DNA of 64,000 nt from Dama dama (Eukaryota > Chordata > Mammalia > Artiodactyla > Cervidae): assembly GCF_033118175.1 (NCBI RefSeq), contig NW_026870963.1, positions 1,302,001 through 1,366,000 of the forward strand, given 5' to 3'. Under the pieces are notes generated by a model. The model made no database searches and was not told the origin of the DNA. It saw only the letters and a program-made list of their open reading frames with translations. The translations under genes were made by a program, and so were the position numbers. Numbering within the stretch: position 1 is the stretch's first letter; every line of letters starts with the position of its first letter. Below are positions 1 to 13,765 of the stretch, one piece after another.

Positions 1-1080
1 AAACGGTCTGAAAAATAGGAGGAGCAAGAAGCAGTGTTGAAAAACATGTAGAGCCTGAAAAAGTGTGAAATATATGAAGAGCTTCAAAAGGTGTGAAAAA
101 TATGAGGAGCGTGAAATGGTTTGAAAAACAGGAGGAGCATGAAACGGTGTTCAAAAACATGAAGAGCCTGAAAAGGTGTGAAATATATGAAGAGCTTCAA
201 AAGGTGTCAAAAATATGAGGAGCGTGAAATGGTTTGAAAAACAGGAGGAGCATGAAACGGTGTTCAAAAACATGTAGAGCCTGAAAAAGTGTGAAATATA
301 TGAAGAGCTTCAAAAGGTGTCAAAAATATGAGGAGCATGAAATGGTCTGAAAAAGAGGAGGAGCATGAAGCGGTGTTCAAAAATATGAAGAGCTTCAAAA
401 GGTGTGAAAAATATGAGGAGCATGAAATGGTCTGAAATATAGAAGGAGCATGAAACCGTGTTCTAAAACATGAAGAGCCTGAAAAGGTGTGAAAAGTATG
501 AAGAGCTTCAAAAATTGTGAAATACATGAGGAGCATGAAACGGTTTGAAAAATATGAGGAGCAAGAAGCGTTGTTCAATAACATGAAGAGCCTGAAAGGC
601 TGTGAAATGTATGAAGAGCTTCAAAAGGTGTCAAAAATATGAGGAGCATGAAACGGTCTGAAAAATAGGAGGAGCATGAAGCGGTGTTGAAAAACATGAA
701 GAGCCTGAAAAGGTGTGAAAAAGATGAAGAGCTTCAAAAGGTGTGAAAAATACGAAGAGCTTTAAAAGGTGTCAAAAATGAGATGAGCATGAAACGGTCT
801 GAAAAATAGGAGGAGCATGAAGTGGTGGTGAAAAAAATGAAGAGCCTGAAAAGGTGTGAAATATATGAAGAGCTTCAAAAGGTGGCAAAAATATGAGGAG
901 AATAAAACGGTCTGAAAAATAGGAGGAGCATGAATCAGTGTTGAAAAACATGAAGAGCCTGAAAAGGTGTGAAAAATATGAAGAGTTTCTAAAGGTGTCA
1001 AAAATATGAGGAGCATTAAACGGTCTGAAAAATAGGAGGAGCATGAAGTGGTGTTGAAAAACATGAAGAGCCTGAAAAGG

Positions 1081-2970
1081 TGTGAAAAATATGAAGAGCT
1101 TCAAAATTTGTCAAATATATGAGGAGCATGAAACGGTCTGAACAATAGGAGGAACATGAAACTATCTGAAAAATAGAGGAGCAAAAAGCGGTGTTAAACA
1201 ACATGAAGAGCCTGAAAAGGTGTGAAATATCTGAAGAGCTTCAAAAGGTGTCAAATATATGAGGAGCATAAAACAGTCTGAAAAATAGGAGGAGCATGAA
1301 ACGGTGTTCAAAAACATGAAGAGCCTGAAAAGGTGTGAAAAATATGAAGAGCTTCAAGGGTGTTAAAATTAGGAGGAGCATAAAACGGTCTGAAAAATAG
1401 GAGGAGCATGAAGCGGTGTTCAAAAACATGAAGAGCCTGAAAAGGTGTGAAAAATATGAAGAGCTTCAAGGGTGTTAAAATTAGGAGGAGCATAAAACGG
1501 TCTGAAAAATAGGAGGAGCATGAAGCGGTGTTGAAAAACATGAAGAGCATGAAAAGGTGTGAAAAATATGAAGAGCTTCAAAAGGTGTCAAAAATATGAG
1601 AAGCATGAAACGACTGAAAAATAGGAGGAGCATGAAGCGGTGTTGAAAAACATGAGGAGCCTTAAAAGTTGTGAAATATGTGAAGAGCTTCAAAGGTGTC
1701 AAACATATGAGGGGAATGAAACGGTCTGAAAAATAGGAGGAGCATGAAGCCGTGTAAAAAAACATGAAGATCCTGAAAAGGTTTGAAATATATGAAGAGC
1801 TTCAAAAGGTCTCAAAAATATGAGGAGCATGAAACGGTCATAAAAATAGGAGCAGCATGAAGCGGTGGTCAAAAATATGAAGAGCCTGAAAAGGTTTGAA
1901 AAATATGAAGAGCTTCAAAAGGGGTCAAAAATATGAGGAGAAAGTAAGATTCTGAAAAATACGGTGAGAATTAAGCGGTGTTGAAACACATGAAGAGCCT
2001 GAAAAAGTGTGAAAAATATGAAGAGCTTAAAAAGGTGTCAAAAATATGAGGAGCATGAAACGGTCTGAAAAACAGGAGGAGCATGAAGCGGTCCTCAAAT
2101 ACATGAAGAGACTGAAAAGGTGTGAAAAATATGCAGAGCTTAAAAAGGAGAGAAAATTATGACGAGCATAAAACTGTCTGAAAAATACGAGGAGCATGAA
2201 CCGGTGGTGAAAAACATGAAGAGCCTGAACAGGTGTGAAAAATATGAAGAGCTTAAAAAGGTGTCAAAAATATGAGGAGCATGAAACGTCTCAAAAATAG
2301 GAGGAGAATGAAGCGGTGTTTAAAAACATGAATAGCTTGAAAATGTGTGAAAAATATGAAAAGCTTCAAAACGTGTCAAAAATATGAGTAGCATAAAACG
2401 GTCTGAAAAATAGGAGGAGCATGAAGCGGTGGTCAAAAACACGAAGAGCATGAAAAGGTGTGAAAAATATGAAAAGCTTCAAAATGTGTAAAAAATTTGA
2501 GGAGCATGAAACGGTCTGAAAAATAGGAGGAGCATGAAGCATTGTTCAAAAACATGAAGAGCCTGAAAAGGTGTGAAAAATATTGAGAGTTTCAAAAGGT
2601 GTCAAAAATATGAGGAGCATGAAACGGTCTGAAAAATAGAAGCAGCATGAAACGGTGTTGAAAAGTATGAAGAGCCTGAAAAAGTGTGAAAAATATGAAG
2701 AGCTTCAAAAGGTGTGAAAAATATGAAGAGCTTCAAAAGGTGTCAAAAATTAGATGAGCATGAAACGGTCTGAAATATAGGAGGGCATGAAGCGGTGTTG
2801 AAAAACATGAAGAGCCTGAAAAGGTGTGAAAAATATGAAGAGCTTCAAAACGTGTCAAAAATATGAGGAGCACGAAACGGTCTGAAAAATAGGAGGAGCA
2901 TGAAACGGTGTTCAAAAACATGAAGAGCCTGAAAAGGTGTGAAAAATATGAAGAGCTTCAAAATTTGTCA
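1081..2970 (+). repeat. Higher-order repeat 1, copy 1
   Basis: Paired with 2938-4716. Stretch 1081-1300 matches 2938-3157 (offset 1857), 1743-2300 matches 3601-4158 (offset 1858), and 2401-2960 matches 4147-4706 (offset 1746). The change of offset is one ~112-bp unit near 2310-2400 that is absent from the second copy. Stretch 1300-1740 is poorly matched, so the pair is a mosaic. Within it the rare core caagggtgttaaaattagg occurs twice 112 bp apart (near 1357 and 1469) but only once in copy 2. Confidence 0.85.
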
Positions 2971-4716
2971 AATATATGAGGAGCATGAAACGGTCTGAAC
3001 AATAGGAGGAACATGAAACTATCTGAAAAATAGAGGAGCAAAAAGCGGTGTTAAACAACATGAAGAGCCTGAAAAGGTGTGAAATATCTGAAGAGCTTCA
3101 AAAGGTGTCAAATATATGAGGAGCATAAAACAGTCTGAAAAATAGGAGGAGCATGAAGCGGTGTTCAAAACATGAAACCCTTAAAAGGTGTGAAAAAAAT
3201 GAAAAGCTTCAAAAGGTTTCAAAAATATGAGGAGCATGAATCGGTCTGACAAATAGGAGGAGCATGAAGCGGTGTTCAAAAACATGAAGAGCCTGAAAAG
3301 GTGTGAAAAATATGAAGAGCTTCAAGGGTGTTAAAATTAGGAGGAGCATAAAACGGTCTGAAAAACAGGAGGAGCATGAAGCGGTGTTGAAAAATATGAA
3401 GAGCCTGAAAAGGTGTGAAAAATATGAAGAGCTTCAAAAGGTTTCAAAAATATGAGGTGCATGAAACATTCTGAAAAATAGCAGGGGCATGAAGCAGACG
3501 TCAAAAATATGAAGATCCTGAAAAGGTGTGAAAAATATGAAGAGCTTCAAAAGGTGTCAAAAATATGAGGAGCATGAAACGGTCTGAAAAATAGGAGGAG
3601 CATGAAGCCGTGTAAAAAAACATGAAGATCCTGAAAAGGTTTGAAATATATGAAGAGCTTCAAAAGGTCTCAAAAATATGAGGAGCATGAAACGGTCAGA
3701 AAAATAGGAGCAGCATGAAGCGGTGGTCAAAAATATGAAGAGCCTGAAAAGGTTTGAAAAATATGAAGAGCTTCAAAAGGTGTCAAAAATATGAGGAGCA
3801 AGAAAGATTCTGAAAAATACGATGAGAATTAAGCGGTGTTGAAACACAAGAAGAGCCTGAAAAAGTGTGAAAAATATGAAGAGCTTAAAAAGGTGTCAAA
3901 AATATGAGGAGCATGAAACGGTCTGAAAAACAGGAGGAGCATGAAGCAGTCCTCAAATACATGAAGAGACTGAAAAGGTGTGAAAAATATGCAGAGCTTA
4001 AAAAGGAGACTAAATTATGAGGAGCATAAAACTGTCTGAAAAATACGAGGAGCATGAACCGGTGGTCAAAAACATGAAGAACCTGAACAGGTGTGAAAAA
4101 TATGAAGAGCTTCAAAAGGTGTCAAAAATATGAGGAGCATGAAACGGTCTCAAAAATAGGAGGAGCATGAAGCGGTGGTCAAAAACACGAAGAGCATGAA
4201 AAGGTGTGAAAAATATGAAAAGCTTCAAAATGTGTAAAAAATTTGAGGAGCATGAAACGGTCTGAAAAATAGGAGGAGCATGAAGCGTTGTTCAAAAACA
4301 TGAAGAGCCTGAAAAGGTGTGAAAAATATTGAGAGCTTCAAAAGGTGTCAAAAATATGAGGAGCATGAAACGGTCTGAAAAATAGAAGCAGCATGAAACG
4401 GTGTTGAAAAACATGAAGAGCCTGAAAAAGTGTGAAAAATATGAAGAGCTTCAAAAGGTGTGAAAAATATGAAGAGCTGCAAAAGGTGTCAAAAATTAGA
4501 TGAGCATGAAACGGTCTGAAATATAGGAGGGCATGAAGCGGTGTTGAAAAACATGAAGAGCCTGAAAAGGTGTGAAAAATATGAAGAGCTTCAAAACGTG
4601 TCAAAAATATGAGGAGCACGAAACGGTCTGAAAAATAGGAGGAGCATGAAACGGTGTTCAAAAACATGAAGAGACTGAAAAGGTGTGAAAAATATGAAGA
4701 GCTTCAAAAGTTGTCA
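2938..4716 (+). repeat. Higher-order repeat 1, copy 2
   Basis: Second copy of the block at 1081-2970. Shared diagnostic variants include gaagccgtgtaaaaaaacat (3604), gcggtggtcaaaaacacg (about 4170) and a C subunit with tattgagag. One unit is missing relative to copy 1. The match ends near 4716, where the D subunit reads aaagttgtcaaaaatatg instead of aaatttgtcaaatatatg. Confidence 0.85.
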
Positions 4717-7320
4717 AAAATATGAGGAGCATGAAACGGTCTGAAAAATAGGAGAAGCAAGAAGCAGGGTTGAAAAACATGTAGAGCCTGAAAACGTGTG
4801 AAAAATACGAAGAGCTTCAAAAGATGTGAAAAATATGAAGAGCTTTAAAAGGTGTCAAAAATGAGATGACCATGAAACGCTCTGAAAAATAGTAGGAGAA
4901 TGAAGCGGTGTTGAAAAACATGAAGAACCTGAAAAGGTGTGAGAAATATGAAGAGCTTCAAAAGGTGTCAAATATATGAGGAGCAAGAAACGGTCTGAAA
5001 AAGAGGAGGAGTATGAAGCAGTGTTGAAAAACATGAAGAACCTGAAAAGGTGTGTAAAATATTAAGAGGTTCTAAAGGTGTAAAAAATATGAGGAGCATG
5101 AAACGGTCTTAAAAATACGAGGAGAATGAAGTGGAGTTGAAAAACATGAAGAGCGTGAAAATGTGTGAAATATATGAAAAGCCTCAAATCCTGTCAAAAA
5201 TATGAGGAGCATGAAACGGTCTGAAAAAGAGGAGGAGTATGAAGCGGTCTTGAAAAACATGAAGAGCCTGAAAAGGTGTGTAAAATATTAAGAGGTTCTA
5301 AAAGTGTCAAAAATATGAGGAGCATGAAACGGTCTGAAAAAGACGAGGAGCATGAAGCAGTGTTGAAAATCATGAAGAGCGTGAAAAAGCGTGAAAAATA
5401 TGAAGAGCTTCAAAAGGTGTAAAATGAGATGAGAATGAAACGGTCTGCAAAATAGGAGGAAAATGAAATGGTGTTCAAAAACATGAAGAGCATGAAAAGG
5501 TGTGAACAATATGGAGAGATTCAAAAGTTGTGAAATACATGAGGAGGATTAAATGGTCTGAAAAATAGGAGGAGCAGGAAGCTGTGTTCAAAAACATGAG
5601 AGCCGGAAAAGGTGTGAAAAATATGAAGAGGTTCAAAAGTTGTGAAATACATGAGGAGCATGAAACGGTCTGAAAAATAGGAGGAGCATGAAACGGTGTT
5701 CAAAAACTTGAAGAGCCTGAAAAGGTGTGAAATATATGAAGAGCTTCAAAAGGTGTCAAAAATATGATGAGCATGAAAAGGTTTGAAAATTAAGAGGAGC
5801 ATGAAACGGTGTTGAAATACATGAAAAGCCTGAAATGGTGCGAAAAATATGAAGAACTTCAAAAGGTTGGAAAAATATGAAGAGCTTCAATAGGTGTCAA
5901 AAATGAGATTAGCATGAAACGGTCTGAAAAATAGGAGGAGCATGAAGTGGTGTTGATAAACATGAAGAGCATGAAAAGGTGTGAAAAATATGAAGAGCTT
6001 CAAAATGTGTGAAATACATGAGGAGCATGAAACGGTCTGAAAAATACGAGGAGCATGAATCGGTGTTCAAAAACATGAAGAGCCTGAAAAGGTGTGAAAA
6101 ATATGAAGAGCTTCAAAAGGTCAGAAATACATGAGGAGCATGAAACGGTCTCAAAAATAGGAGGAGCATTAAGTGGTGTTGAAAAAGATGAAGAGCCTGA
6201 AAACGTGTGAAAAATATGAAGAGCTTCAAACGGTGCCAAAAATATGAGGAGCATGAAACGGTCTGAAAATAGTAGGAGCATGATGCGGTGTTGAAAAAGA
6301 TGAAGAGCCTGAAAACGTGTGAAAAATATGAAGAGCTTCAAAAGGTGTGAAATACATGAAGAGCATGAATCGGTCTACAAAATAGGAGGAGCATGAAACG
6401 GTGTTCAAAAACATGAAGAGCCTGAAAATGTGTGAAAAATATGAAGAGCTTCAAATGGTGTCAAAAATATGAGGAGCATGAATCGGTCTGAAAAATATGA
6501 GGAGCATGAAGGGGTATTCAATAATAAGAAGAGCCTGAAAAGCTGTGAAATATATGAAGAGCTACAAAAGGTGTCAAAATATGAGGAGCATGAAATGGTC
6601 TGAAAATAGGAGAAGCATGAAGTGGTGTTGAAAAACATGAAGAGCCTGAAAACGTGTGAAAAATATGAAGAGCTTCAAAAGGTGTGAAAAATATGAAAAG
6701 CTTCAAAAGGTATCAAAAATGAGATGAGCATGAAACGGTCTGGAAAATAGGAGGAGCATGAAGTCGTGTTCAAAAAAAAGAAGAGCCTGAAAAGGTGTGA
6801 AATATATGAAGAACTTCAAAAGGTGTGAAAAATATGAAGAGCTTCAAAAGGTGTCAAAAATATGAGGAGCATGAAACGGTCTGAAAAATCGGAGGAGCAT
6901 GAAGCGGTGTTGAAAAACATGAAGAGCCTGAAAACGTGTGAGAAATATGAAGAACTTCAAAAGGTGTCAAAATATGAAGAGCTTCAAAAGGTGTCAAAAA
7001 TATGAGGAGCATGAAACGGTCTGAAAATTAGGAGGAGCTAGAAGCGGTGTTGAAAAACCTGAAGAGCCTGAAAATGTGTGAAAAATATGAAAAGCTTCAA
7101 AAGTTGTGAAAAATATGAAGAACTTCAAAAGGTGTCAAAAATGAGATGAGCATGAAACGGTCTGAAATATAGGAGGAGCATGAAGCAGTGTTGAAAAACA
7201 TGAAGAGCCTGAAAAGGTGTGAAAAATATGAAGAGCTTCAAAAGGTGTGAAAATTATGAGGAGCAGGAAACGGTCTGAAAAATAGGAAGATCATGAAGCG
7301 GTGTGGAAAAACATGAAGAG

Positions 7321-7615
7321 GCTGAAAAGGTGTGAAAAATATGAAGAGCTTTAAAGGTGTGAAAAATATGAAGAGCTTCAAAAGGTGTCAAAAATGCGAT
7401 GAGAATGAAATGGTCGGAATAATAGGAGGAACATGAAGTGGTGTTGAAAAACATGAAGAACCTGAAAAGGTGTGAAAAATATGAAGAGCTTTAAAGGTGT
7501 GAAAAATATGAAGAGCTTCAAAAGGTGTCAAAAATGCGATGAGAATGAATTGGTCTGAATAATAGGAGGAACATGAAGTGGTGTTGAAAAACATGAAGAA
7601 CCTGAAAAGGTGTGA
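7321..7615 (+). repeat. Two tandem 140-bp pentameric units
   Basis: Two successive units of exactly 140 bp, each A-B-C-C-D with a second C subunit (agctttaaaggtgtgaaaaa). Both carry the same rare D variant caaaaatgcgatgagaatg and an A variant with gaataataggaggaac. The phase is confirmed by identical features ending at 7454 and 7594. This is a recent local duplication of a five-subunit unit. Confidence 0.85.
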
Positions 7616-8106
7616 ATAATATGAAGAGCTTCAAAAGGTGTCAAAAATATGAGAAGCATGAAACGATCGAAAATTGGAGGAGCATGAAGAGGTTTGAAAA
7701 ACATGAAGAGCCTAAAAAGGTGTGAAAAATATGAAGAGCTTCAAAAGGTGTCAAAATTATGAGGAGCATGAAACGGTCTGAAAAAAAGGAGGAGCATGAA
7801 GCGGTTTACAAAAACATGAAGAGCCTGAAAAGGTGTCAAAAATATGAAGAGCTTCAAAAGGTGTCAAAATATTAGGAGCATGAAACAGCCTGAAAAATAG
7901 GATGAGCATGAAACGGTTTTGAAAAAGATGAAGAGCATGAAAATGTGTGAAAAATATGAAGAGATTCAAAAGGTGTGAAATATATGAGGAGCATGAAACG
8001 GACTGAAAAATAGGAGGAGCATGAAGCCGTGTTCAAAAACATGAGAGCCTGAAAAGGTGTGAAAAATATGAAGAGCTTCAAAAGGTGTCAAAAATATGAG
8101 GAGCAT

Positions 8107-8190
8107 GAAGCAGTCTGAAAAATAGGAGGAGCATGAAGCGGTCTGAAAAATAGGAGGAGCATGAAGCGGTCTGAAAAATAGGAGGAGCAT
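8107..8190 (+). repeat. Triplicated 28-bp A subunit
   Basis: Three consecutive A subunits start at 8107, 8135 and 8163, exactly 28 bp apart. They differ only at gaagcagtctg versus gaagcggtctg. A normal B subunit follows at 8191. The 28-bp module itself can therefore amplify, not only the 113-bp unit. A two-copy version of A is seen at 20053/20081. Confidence 0.95.
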
Positions 8191-10689
8191 GAAGCGGTGT
8201 TCAAAAACATGAGATTTTGAAAAGGTGTGAAAAATATGAAGAGCTTCAAAAGGTGTCAAAAATAGGAGGAGCATGAAGCGGTGTTCAAAAACATGAAGAG
8301 CCTGAAAAGGTGTGAAAAATATGAAGAACTTCAAAAGGTGTCAAAAATATGAGGAGCATGAAATGGTCTGAAAATTAGGAGGAGCTAGAAGCGGTGTTGA
8401 AAAACCTGAAGAGCCTGAAAATGTGTGAAAAATATGAAGAGCTTCAAAAGTTGTGAAAAATATGAAGAGCTTGAAAAGGTGTCAAAAATGAGATGAGCAT
8501 GAAACGGTCTGAAATATAGGAGTAGCATGAAGTGGTGTTGAAAAACATGAAGAGCCTGAATATGTGTGAAACATTTGAAGAGCTTCAAAATGTGTCAGAA
8601 ATGAGAGGAGCATGAAACGGTCTGAAAAATAGGAGGAGCATGAAGCGGTGTTGAAAAACATGAAGAGCCTGAAAAGATGTGAAAAATATGAAGAGCTTCA
8701 AAATGTGTCAAAAATATGAGGAGCATGAAATGGTCTGAAATATAGGAGGAGCATGAAACGGTGTTCAAAGACATGAAGAGCCTGAAATGTTGTGAAAAAT
8801 ATGAAGAGCTTCAAAAGGTGTGAAAAATATGAAGAGCTTCAAGATGTGTGAAAAATATGAGGAGCTTCAAAAGGTGTCAAAAATATGAGGAGCATTAAAC
8901 GGTCTGAAAAAAGGGGAAGCATGAAACGGTGTTGAAAAACATGAAGAGCCTGAAAAGGTGTGAAAATTATGAAGAGCTTCCAAAGGTGTGAAATAAATGA
9001 GGGGCATGAAACGATCTGATCATTAGGAGGAGCATGAAGCGGTGTTGAAAAACATGAAGAGCCTGAAAAGGTGTGAAAAAAAAGAAGAGCTTCAAATAGT
9101 GTCAAAAATATGAGGAGCATGAAACGGTCTGAAAAATAGGAGGAGCATGAAGCGGTGTTCAAAACATGAAGGGCCTGAAAAGTTGTGAAAAATATGAAGA
9201 GCTTCAAAAGGTGTCAAATATATGAGGAGCATGAAACGGTCTGAAAAATAGGAGGAGCATGAACCGGTGTTGAAAAACATGAAGAGCTTCAAAAGGTGTG
9301 AAACATATGAAGAGCTTCAAAAGGTGTAAAAAAAGAGATGAGTATGAAACAGTCTGAAATATACGAGAAGCATGTAGTGGTGTTGAAAAACATGAAGAGC
9401 CTGAAATGGTGTGAAATATACGAAGAGCTTTAAAAGGTGTCAAAAATATGAGGAGCATGAAACAGTGTGAAAAATAGTAGGAGCATGAAGCGGTGTTGAA
9501 AAACATGAAGAGCATGAAAAGGTGTGAAAAATATGAAGAGCTTCAAAAGGTGTGAAATACATGAGGAGGATGAAACGGTCTGAAAAATAGGAGGAGCATG
9601 AAGCAGTGTTGAAAAACATGAAGAGCCTGAAAAGGTGTGAAAAATATGAAGAGCTTCAAAAGGTGTGAAAATTATGAGGAGCAGGAAACGGTCTGAAAGA
9701 TAGGAGGATCATGAAGCTGTGTGGAAAAACATGAAGAGCCTGAAAAGGTGTGAAAAATATGAAGAGCTTCAAAAGGTGTGAAATATATGAAGAGCTTCAA
9801 AATGTGTGAAATACATGAGGAGCGTGAAACGGTCAGAAAAATAGGAGGAGCATGAAGCAGTGTTGAAAAACATGAAGAACCTGAAAAGTTGTGAAAAATA
9901 TGAAGAGCTTCAAAGTGTATGAAATACATGAGGAGCATGAAACGGTGTGAAAAATAGGAGGAGCATGAAGCGGTGTTGAAAAACATGAAGAGACTTAAAA
10001 TGTGTGAAATATATGAAGAGCTTCAAAAAGTGTGAAAAATATGAAGAGACTCAAAGGTGTCAAAAATATGAGGAGCAAGAAACGGACTGAAAATAGGAGG
10101 AGCATGAAACGGTGTTCAAAAACATGAAGAGCCTGAAAAGGTGTGAAAAATATGAAGAGCTTCAAAAGGTGTCAAAAATATGAGGAGCATGAAACGGTCT
10201 GAAAAATAGGAGGAGCGTGAAATGGTCTGATAAATAGGAGGAGCATGAAGCGGTGTTGAAAAACATGAAGAGCATGAAAAGGTGTGAAATATATGAAGAA
10301 CTTAAAAGGAGTCAAAAATATGAGATGCATGAAACGGTCTGAAAAATAGAAGGAACATGAAGTGGTGTTGAAAAACGTGAAGAGTCTGAAAAGGTGTGAA
10401 AAATATGAAGAGCTTTAAAAGGTGTAAAAAATATGAGGAGCATGAAACGGTCTGAAAAATAGGAGGAGCATGAAGCGGTGTTGAAAAACATGAAGAGCCT
10501 GAAAAGGTGTGAATAATATGAAGAGCTTCAAAAGGTGCCAAAATTATGAAGAGCATGAAACGGTCTGAAAAATAGGAGGAGCATGAAGCGGTGTTCAAAA
10601 ACATGAAAACCCTGAAAAGGTGTGAAAAATATGAAGAGCTTCAAAAGGTGTCATATATATGAGGAGCATGAAACGATCTGAAAAATAGG

Positions 10690-11600
10690 AGGAGCATGAA
10701 GCGGTATTCAAAACATGAAGAGCCTGAAAAGCTGTGAAATTATGTGAAGCTTCAAAAGGTGTGAAAAATATGAGGAGCAGGAAACGGTCTGAAAAATAGT
10801 TGGAGCATGAAGCGGTGTTAAAGAACATGAAGAGCCTGAAAAGGTGTAAAATATATGAAGAGCTTCAAAAGGTGTCAAAAATATGAGGAGCATGAAACGG
10901 TCTGAAAAATAGGAGTAGCATGAAACGGTGTTGAAATACATGAAGAGCCTGAAGACGTGTGAAACATATGAAGAGCTTCAAATGGTGTCAAAAATATGAG
11001 GAGCATGAAACGGTGTGAAAAATAAGATGAGCATGAAGTTGTGTTGAAAAACATGAAGAACCTGAAAAGGTGTGAAAAATATGAAGAGCTTCAAAAGGTG
11101 TCAAAAATATGAGGAGCATGAAACGGTCTGAAAAATAGGAGGAGCATGAAGCGGTGTTGAAAAACATGAAGAGCCTGAAAATGTGTGAAAAATATGAGGA
11201 GCTTTAAAAGTTGTCAAAATATGAGGAGAATGAAATGGTCTGAAAAATCGGAGGAGCAAGAAACGGAGTTCAAAAACATGAAGAGCCTGAAAAGGTGTGA
11301 AAAATATGAAGAGCTTCAAAAGGTGTCATATATATGAGGAGCATGAAACGGTCCGAAAAATAGGAGGAGCATGAAGCGGTATTCAAAAACATGAAGAGCC
11401 AGAAAATGTGTGAAAAATACGAAGAGCTTCAAAAGGTGTCAAAAATATAAGGAGCATGAAACGGTCTGAAAAATAGGAGGAGCATGAAGCGGTATTCAAA
11501 AACATGAAGATCCTGAAAAGCTGTGAAATTATGTCAAGCTTCAAAAGGTGTGGAAAATATGACGAACAAGAAACGGTCTGAAAAATAGTAGGAGCATGAA
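10690..11600 (+). repeat. Local higher-order repeat, offset about 789 bp
   Basis: A rare C variant with tgtgaaattatgt followed by (g/c)aagc, downstream of a B variant gaagcggtattcaaaa, occurs at about 10735 and again at about 11525 (offset 789, seven units less two bases). The following A subunits share aaaaatagt instead of aaaaatagg, and the next B subunits share ggtgttaaa. This supports one duplication of seven units. Confidence 0.7.
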
Positions 11601-11862
11601 ACGGTGTTAAAAAACATGAAGAGCTTCAAAAGGTGTGAAATATATGAAAAGCTTCCAAAGGTGTCGAAAATATGAGGGGCATGAAACGGTCTGAAACATA
11701 GGAGGAGCATGAAACGTTGTTAAAAAACATGAAGAGCTTAAAAAGGTGTGAAACATATAAAGAGCTTCAAAAGGTGTCAAAAATATTAGGGGCATGAAAC
11801 GGTCTGAAAAATAGGAGGAGCATGAAGTGGTGTAGAAAAACATGAAGACCCTGAAAAGGTGT
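11600..11862 (+). repeat. Variant block shared with 55295-55557
   Basis: This block shares several uncommon variants with a block 43695 bp downstream: gaggggcatg (11674 and 55369), acatataaagagc (11753 and 55448) and gaagtggtgtagaaaaacat followed by gaagaccctg (11824 and 55519). All three sit at exactly the same offset, so the similarity is a shared haplotype block and not chance. The offset includes the LINE-1 insertion. Confidence 0.8.
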
Positions 11863-13439
11863 GAAAAATATGAGGAACTTCAAAAGGTGTCAAAAATATG
11901 AGGAGCATGAAACGCTCTGAAAAGTAGGAGGAGCATGAAACGGTGTTCAAAAACATGAAGAGCCTGAAATGGTGTGAAAAAATATGAGGAACTTCAAAAG
12001 GTGTCAAAAATATGAGGAGCATGAAAGGGTCTGAAAAATAGGAGCAGCATGAAACTGTGTTCAAAAACATGAAGAGTCTGAAAAGGTGTGAAATATATGA
12101 AGAGTTTCAAAAGGTGTCAAAAATATGAAGAGCATGAAACGGTCTGAAAAATACGAGGAGTATGAAGCGGCGTTGAAAAACATGAAAAGCCTGAAAAGGT
12201 GTGAAAAATATGAAGAGCTTCAAAAGGTGTCAAAAATATGAAGAGCATGATATGGTCTGAAAAATATGAGGAGCATGTAACTGTGTTCAAAAACATGAAG
12301 AGCCTGAAAAGGTGTGAAAATTATGAAGAGCTTCAAAAGGTGTGAAATATATGAAGAGCTTCAAAATGTGTCAAAAATGAGATGAGCATGAAATGTTCTG
12401 AAAGATAGGAGGGGCATGAAGCGGTGTTGAAAAACATGAAGACCCTGAAAAGGTGTGAGAAATATGAAGATCTTCAAAATGTGTCAAAAATATGAGGAGC
12501 ATGAAACGGTCTGAAAAATAGGAGGAGCAAGAAGTGATGTTTAAAAACATGAAGAGCCTGAAAAGGTGTGAAAAATATGAAGATCATCAAAAGATGTGAA
12601 AAATATGAGGAGCATGAACCGGTCTGAAAAATAGGAGGAGCATGAAGCGGTTTTGAAAAGCATGAAGAGTCTGAAAAGGTGTGAAAAATATGAAGAGCTT
12701 CATAAGGTGTCAAAAATATTAGGAGCATGAAACTGTTTCAATAATATGAGAAGCATGAAGTGGTGTTGAAAAACGTGAAGAGCCTAAAAATGTGTGAAAG
12801 ATATGAAGAGCTTCTAAAGGTGTGAAAAATATGAAGAGCTTCAAAAAGTGTCAAAAATGACATGAGCATGAAACGGCCCGAAAAATAGGAGGAGCATGAG
12901 GTGGTGTTGAAAAACATGATGAGCCTGAAAAAGTGTGAAATATATGAAGAGCTTCAAAAGGTGTCAAAAATATGAGGAGCATGAAACGGTCTGAAAATTA
13001 AGAGGAGCATGAAGCGGTGTTGAAAAACATGAAGAGCCTGAAAAGGTGTGAAAAATATGAAGAGCTTCAAAAGGTGTCAAAAATATGAGGAGCATGAACA
13101 GTCTGGAAAATAGCAGGAGCATGAAGCGGTCTTGAAAACCATAAAGAGCCTGAAAAGGTGTGAAAAATAAGAAGAGCTTCAAAATGTTTCAAAATTATGA
13201 GGAGAATGAACGGTCTGAAAAATAGGCGGAGCATGAAGCGGTGTTGAAAAACATGAAGAGCCTGAAAAGGTGTGAAATATATGAAGACTTTCAAAAGGTG
13301 TGAAAAATATGAAGAGCTTCAAAGGTGTCAAAAATCAGATGAGCATGAAACGGTCTGAAAAATAGGAGCATCGTGAAGCGATGTTCAAAAATATGAAGAG
13401 CCTGAAAAGTTGTGAAAAATATGAAAAGCTTCAAAAGGT

Positions 13440-13765
13440 GTTAAAAATGAAACGAGCATGAAACGGTCTGAAAAATAGGAGGATCAAGAAACGGTGTTGA
13501 AAAACATGAAGAGCCTGAATACGTGTAAAATATGAAGAGCTACAAAAGGTGTCAAAAATATGAGGAGCATGAAACGGTCTGAAAAATAGGAGGAGAATGA
13601 AGCTGTGTTGAAAAACAAGAAGAGACTGAAAAGGTGTGAAATATATGAATAGCTTCAAAAGGTGTAACAAATATGAGGACCATGAAACAGTTTGAAAAAT
13701 AGGAATAGCATGAAACGGTGTTCAAAAACATGAAGAGCCTGAAAAGGTGTGAAAAATATGAAGAG
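13440..13765 (+). repeat. Higher-order repeat piece shared with 14690-14895 and 16560-16750
   Basis: Variant run ggaggatcaagaaacggtg, gaatacgtgtaaaatatg and gagctacaaaag at 13463-13550 recurs at 16565-16655 (offset 3102). The following gaagctgtgttgaaaaacaa, tgaatagcttc, gtaacaaatatgaggaccat and taggaatagc at 13599-13760 recur at 14727-14890 (offset 1128). The same variant string is thus split over two later positions. Confidence 0.75.
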
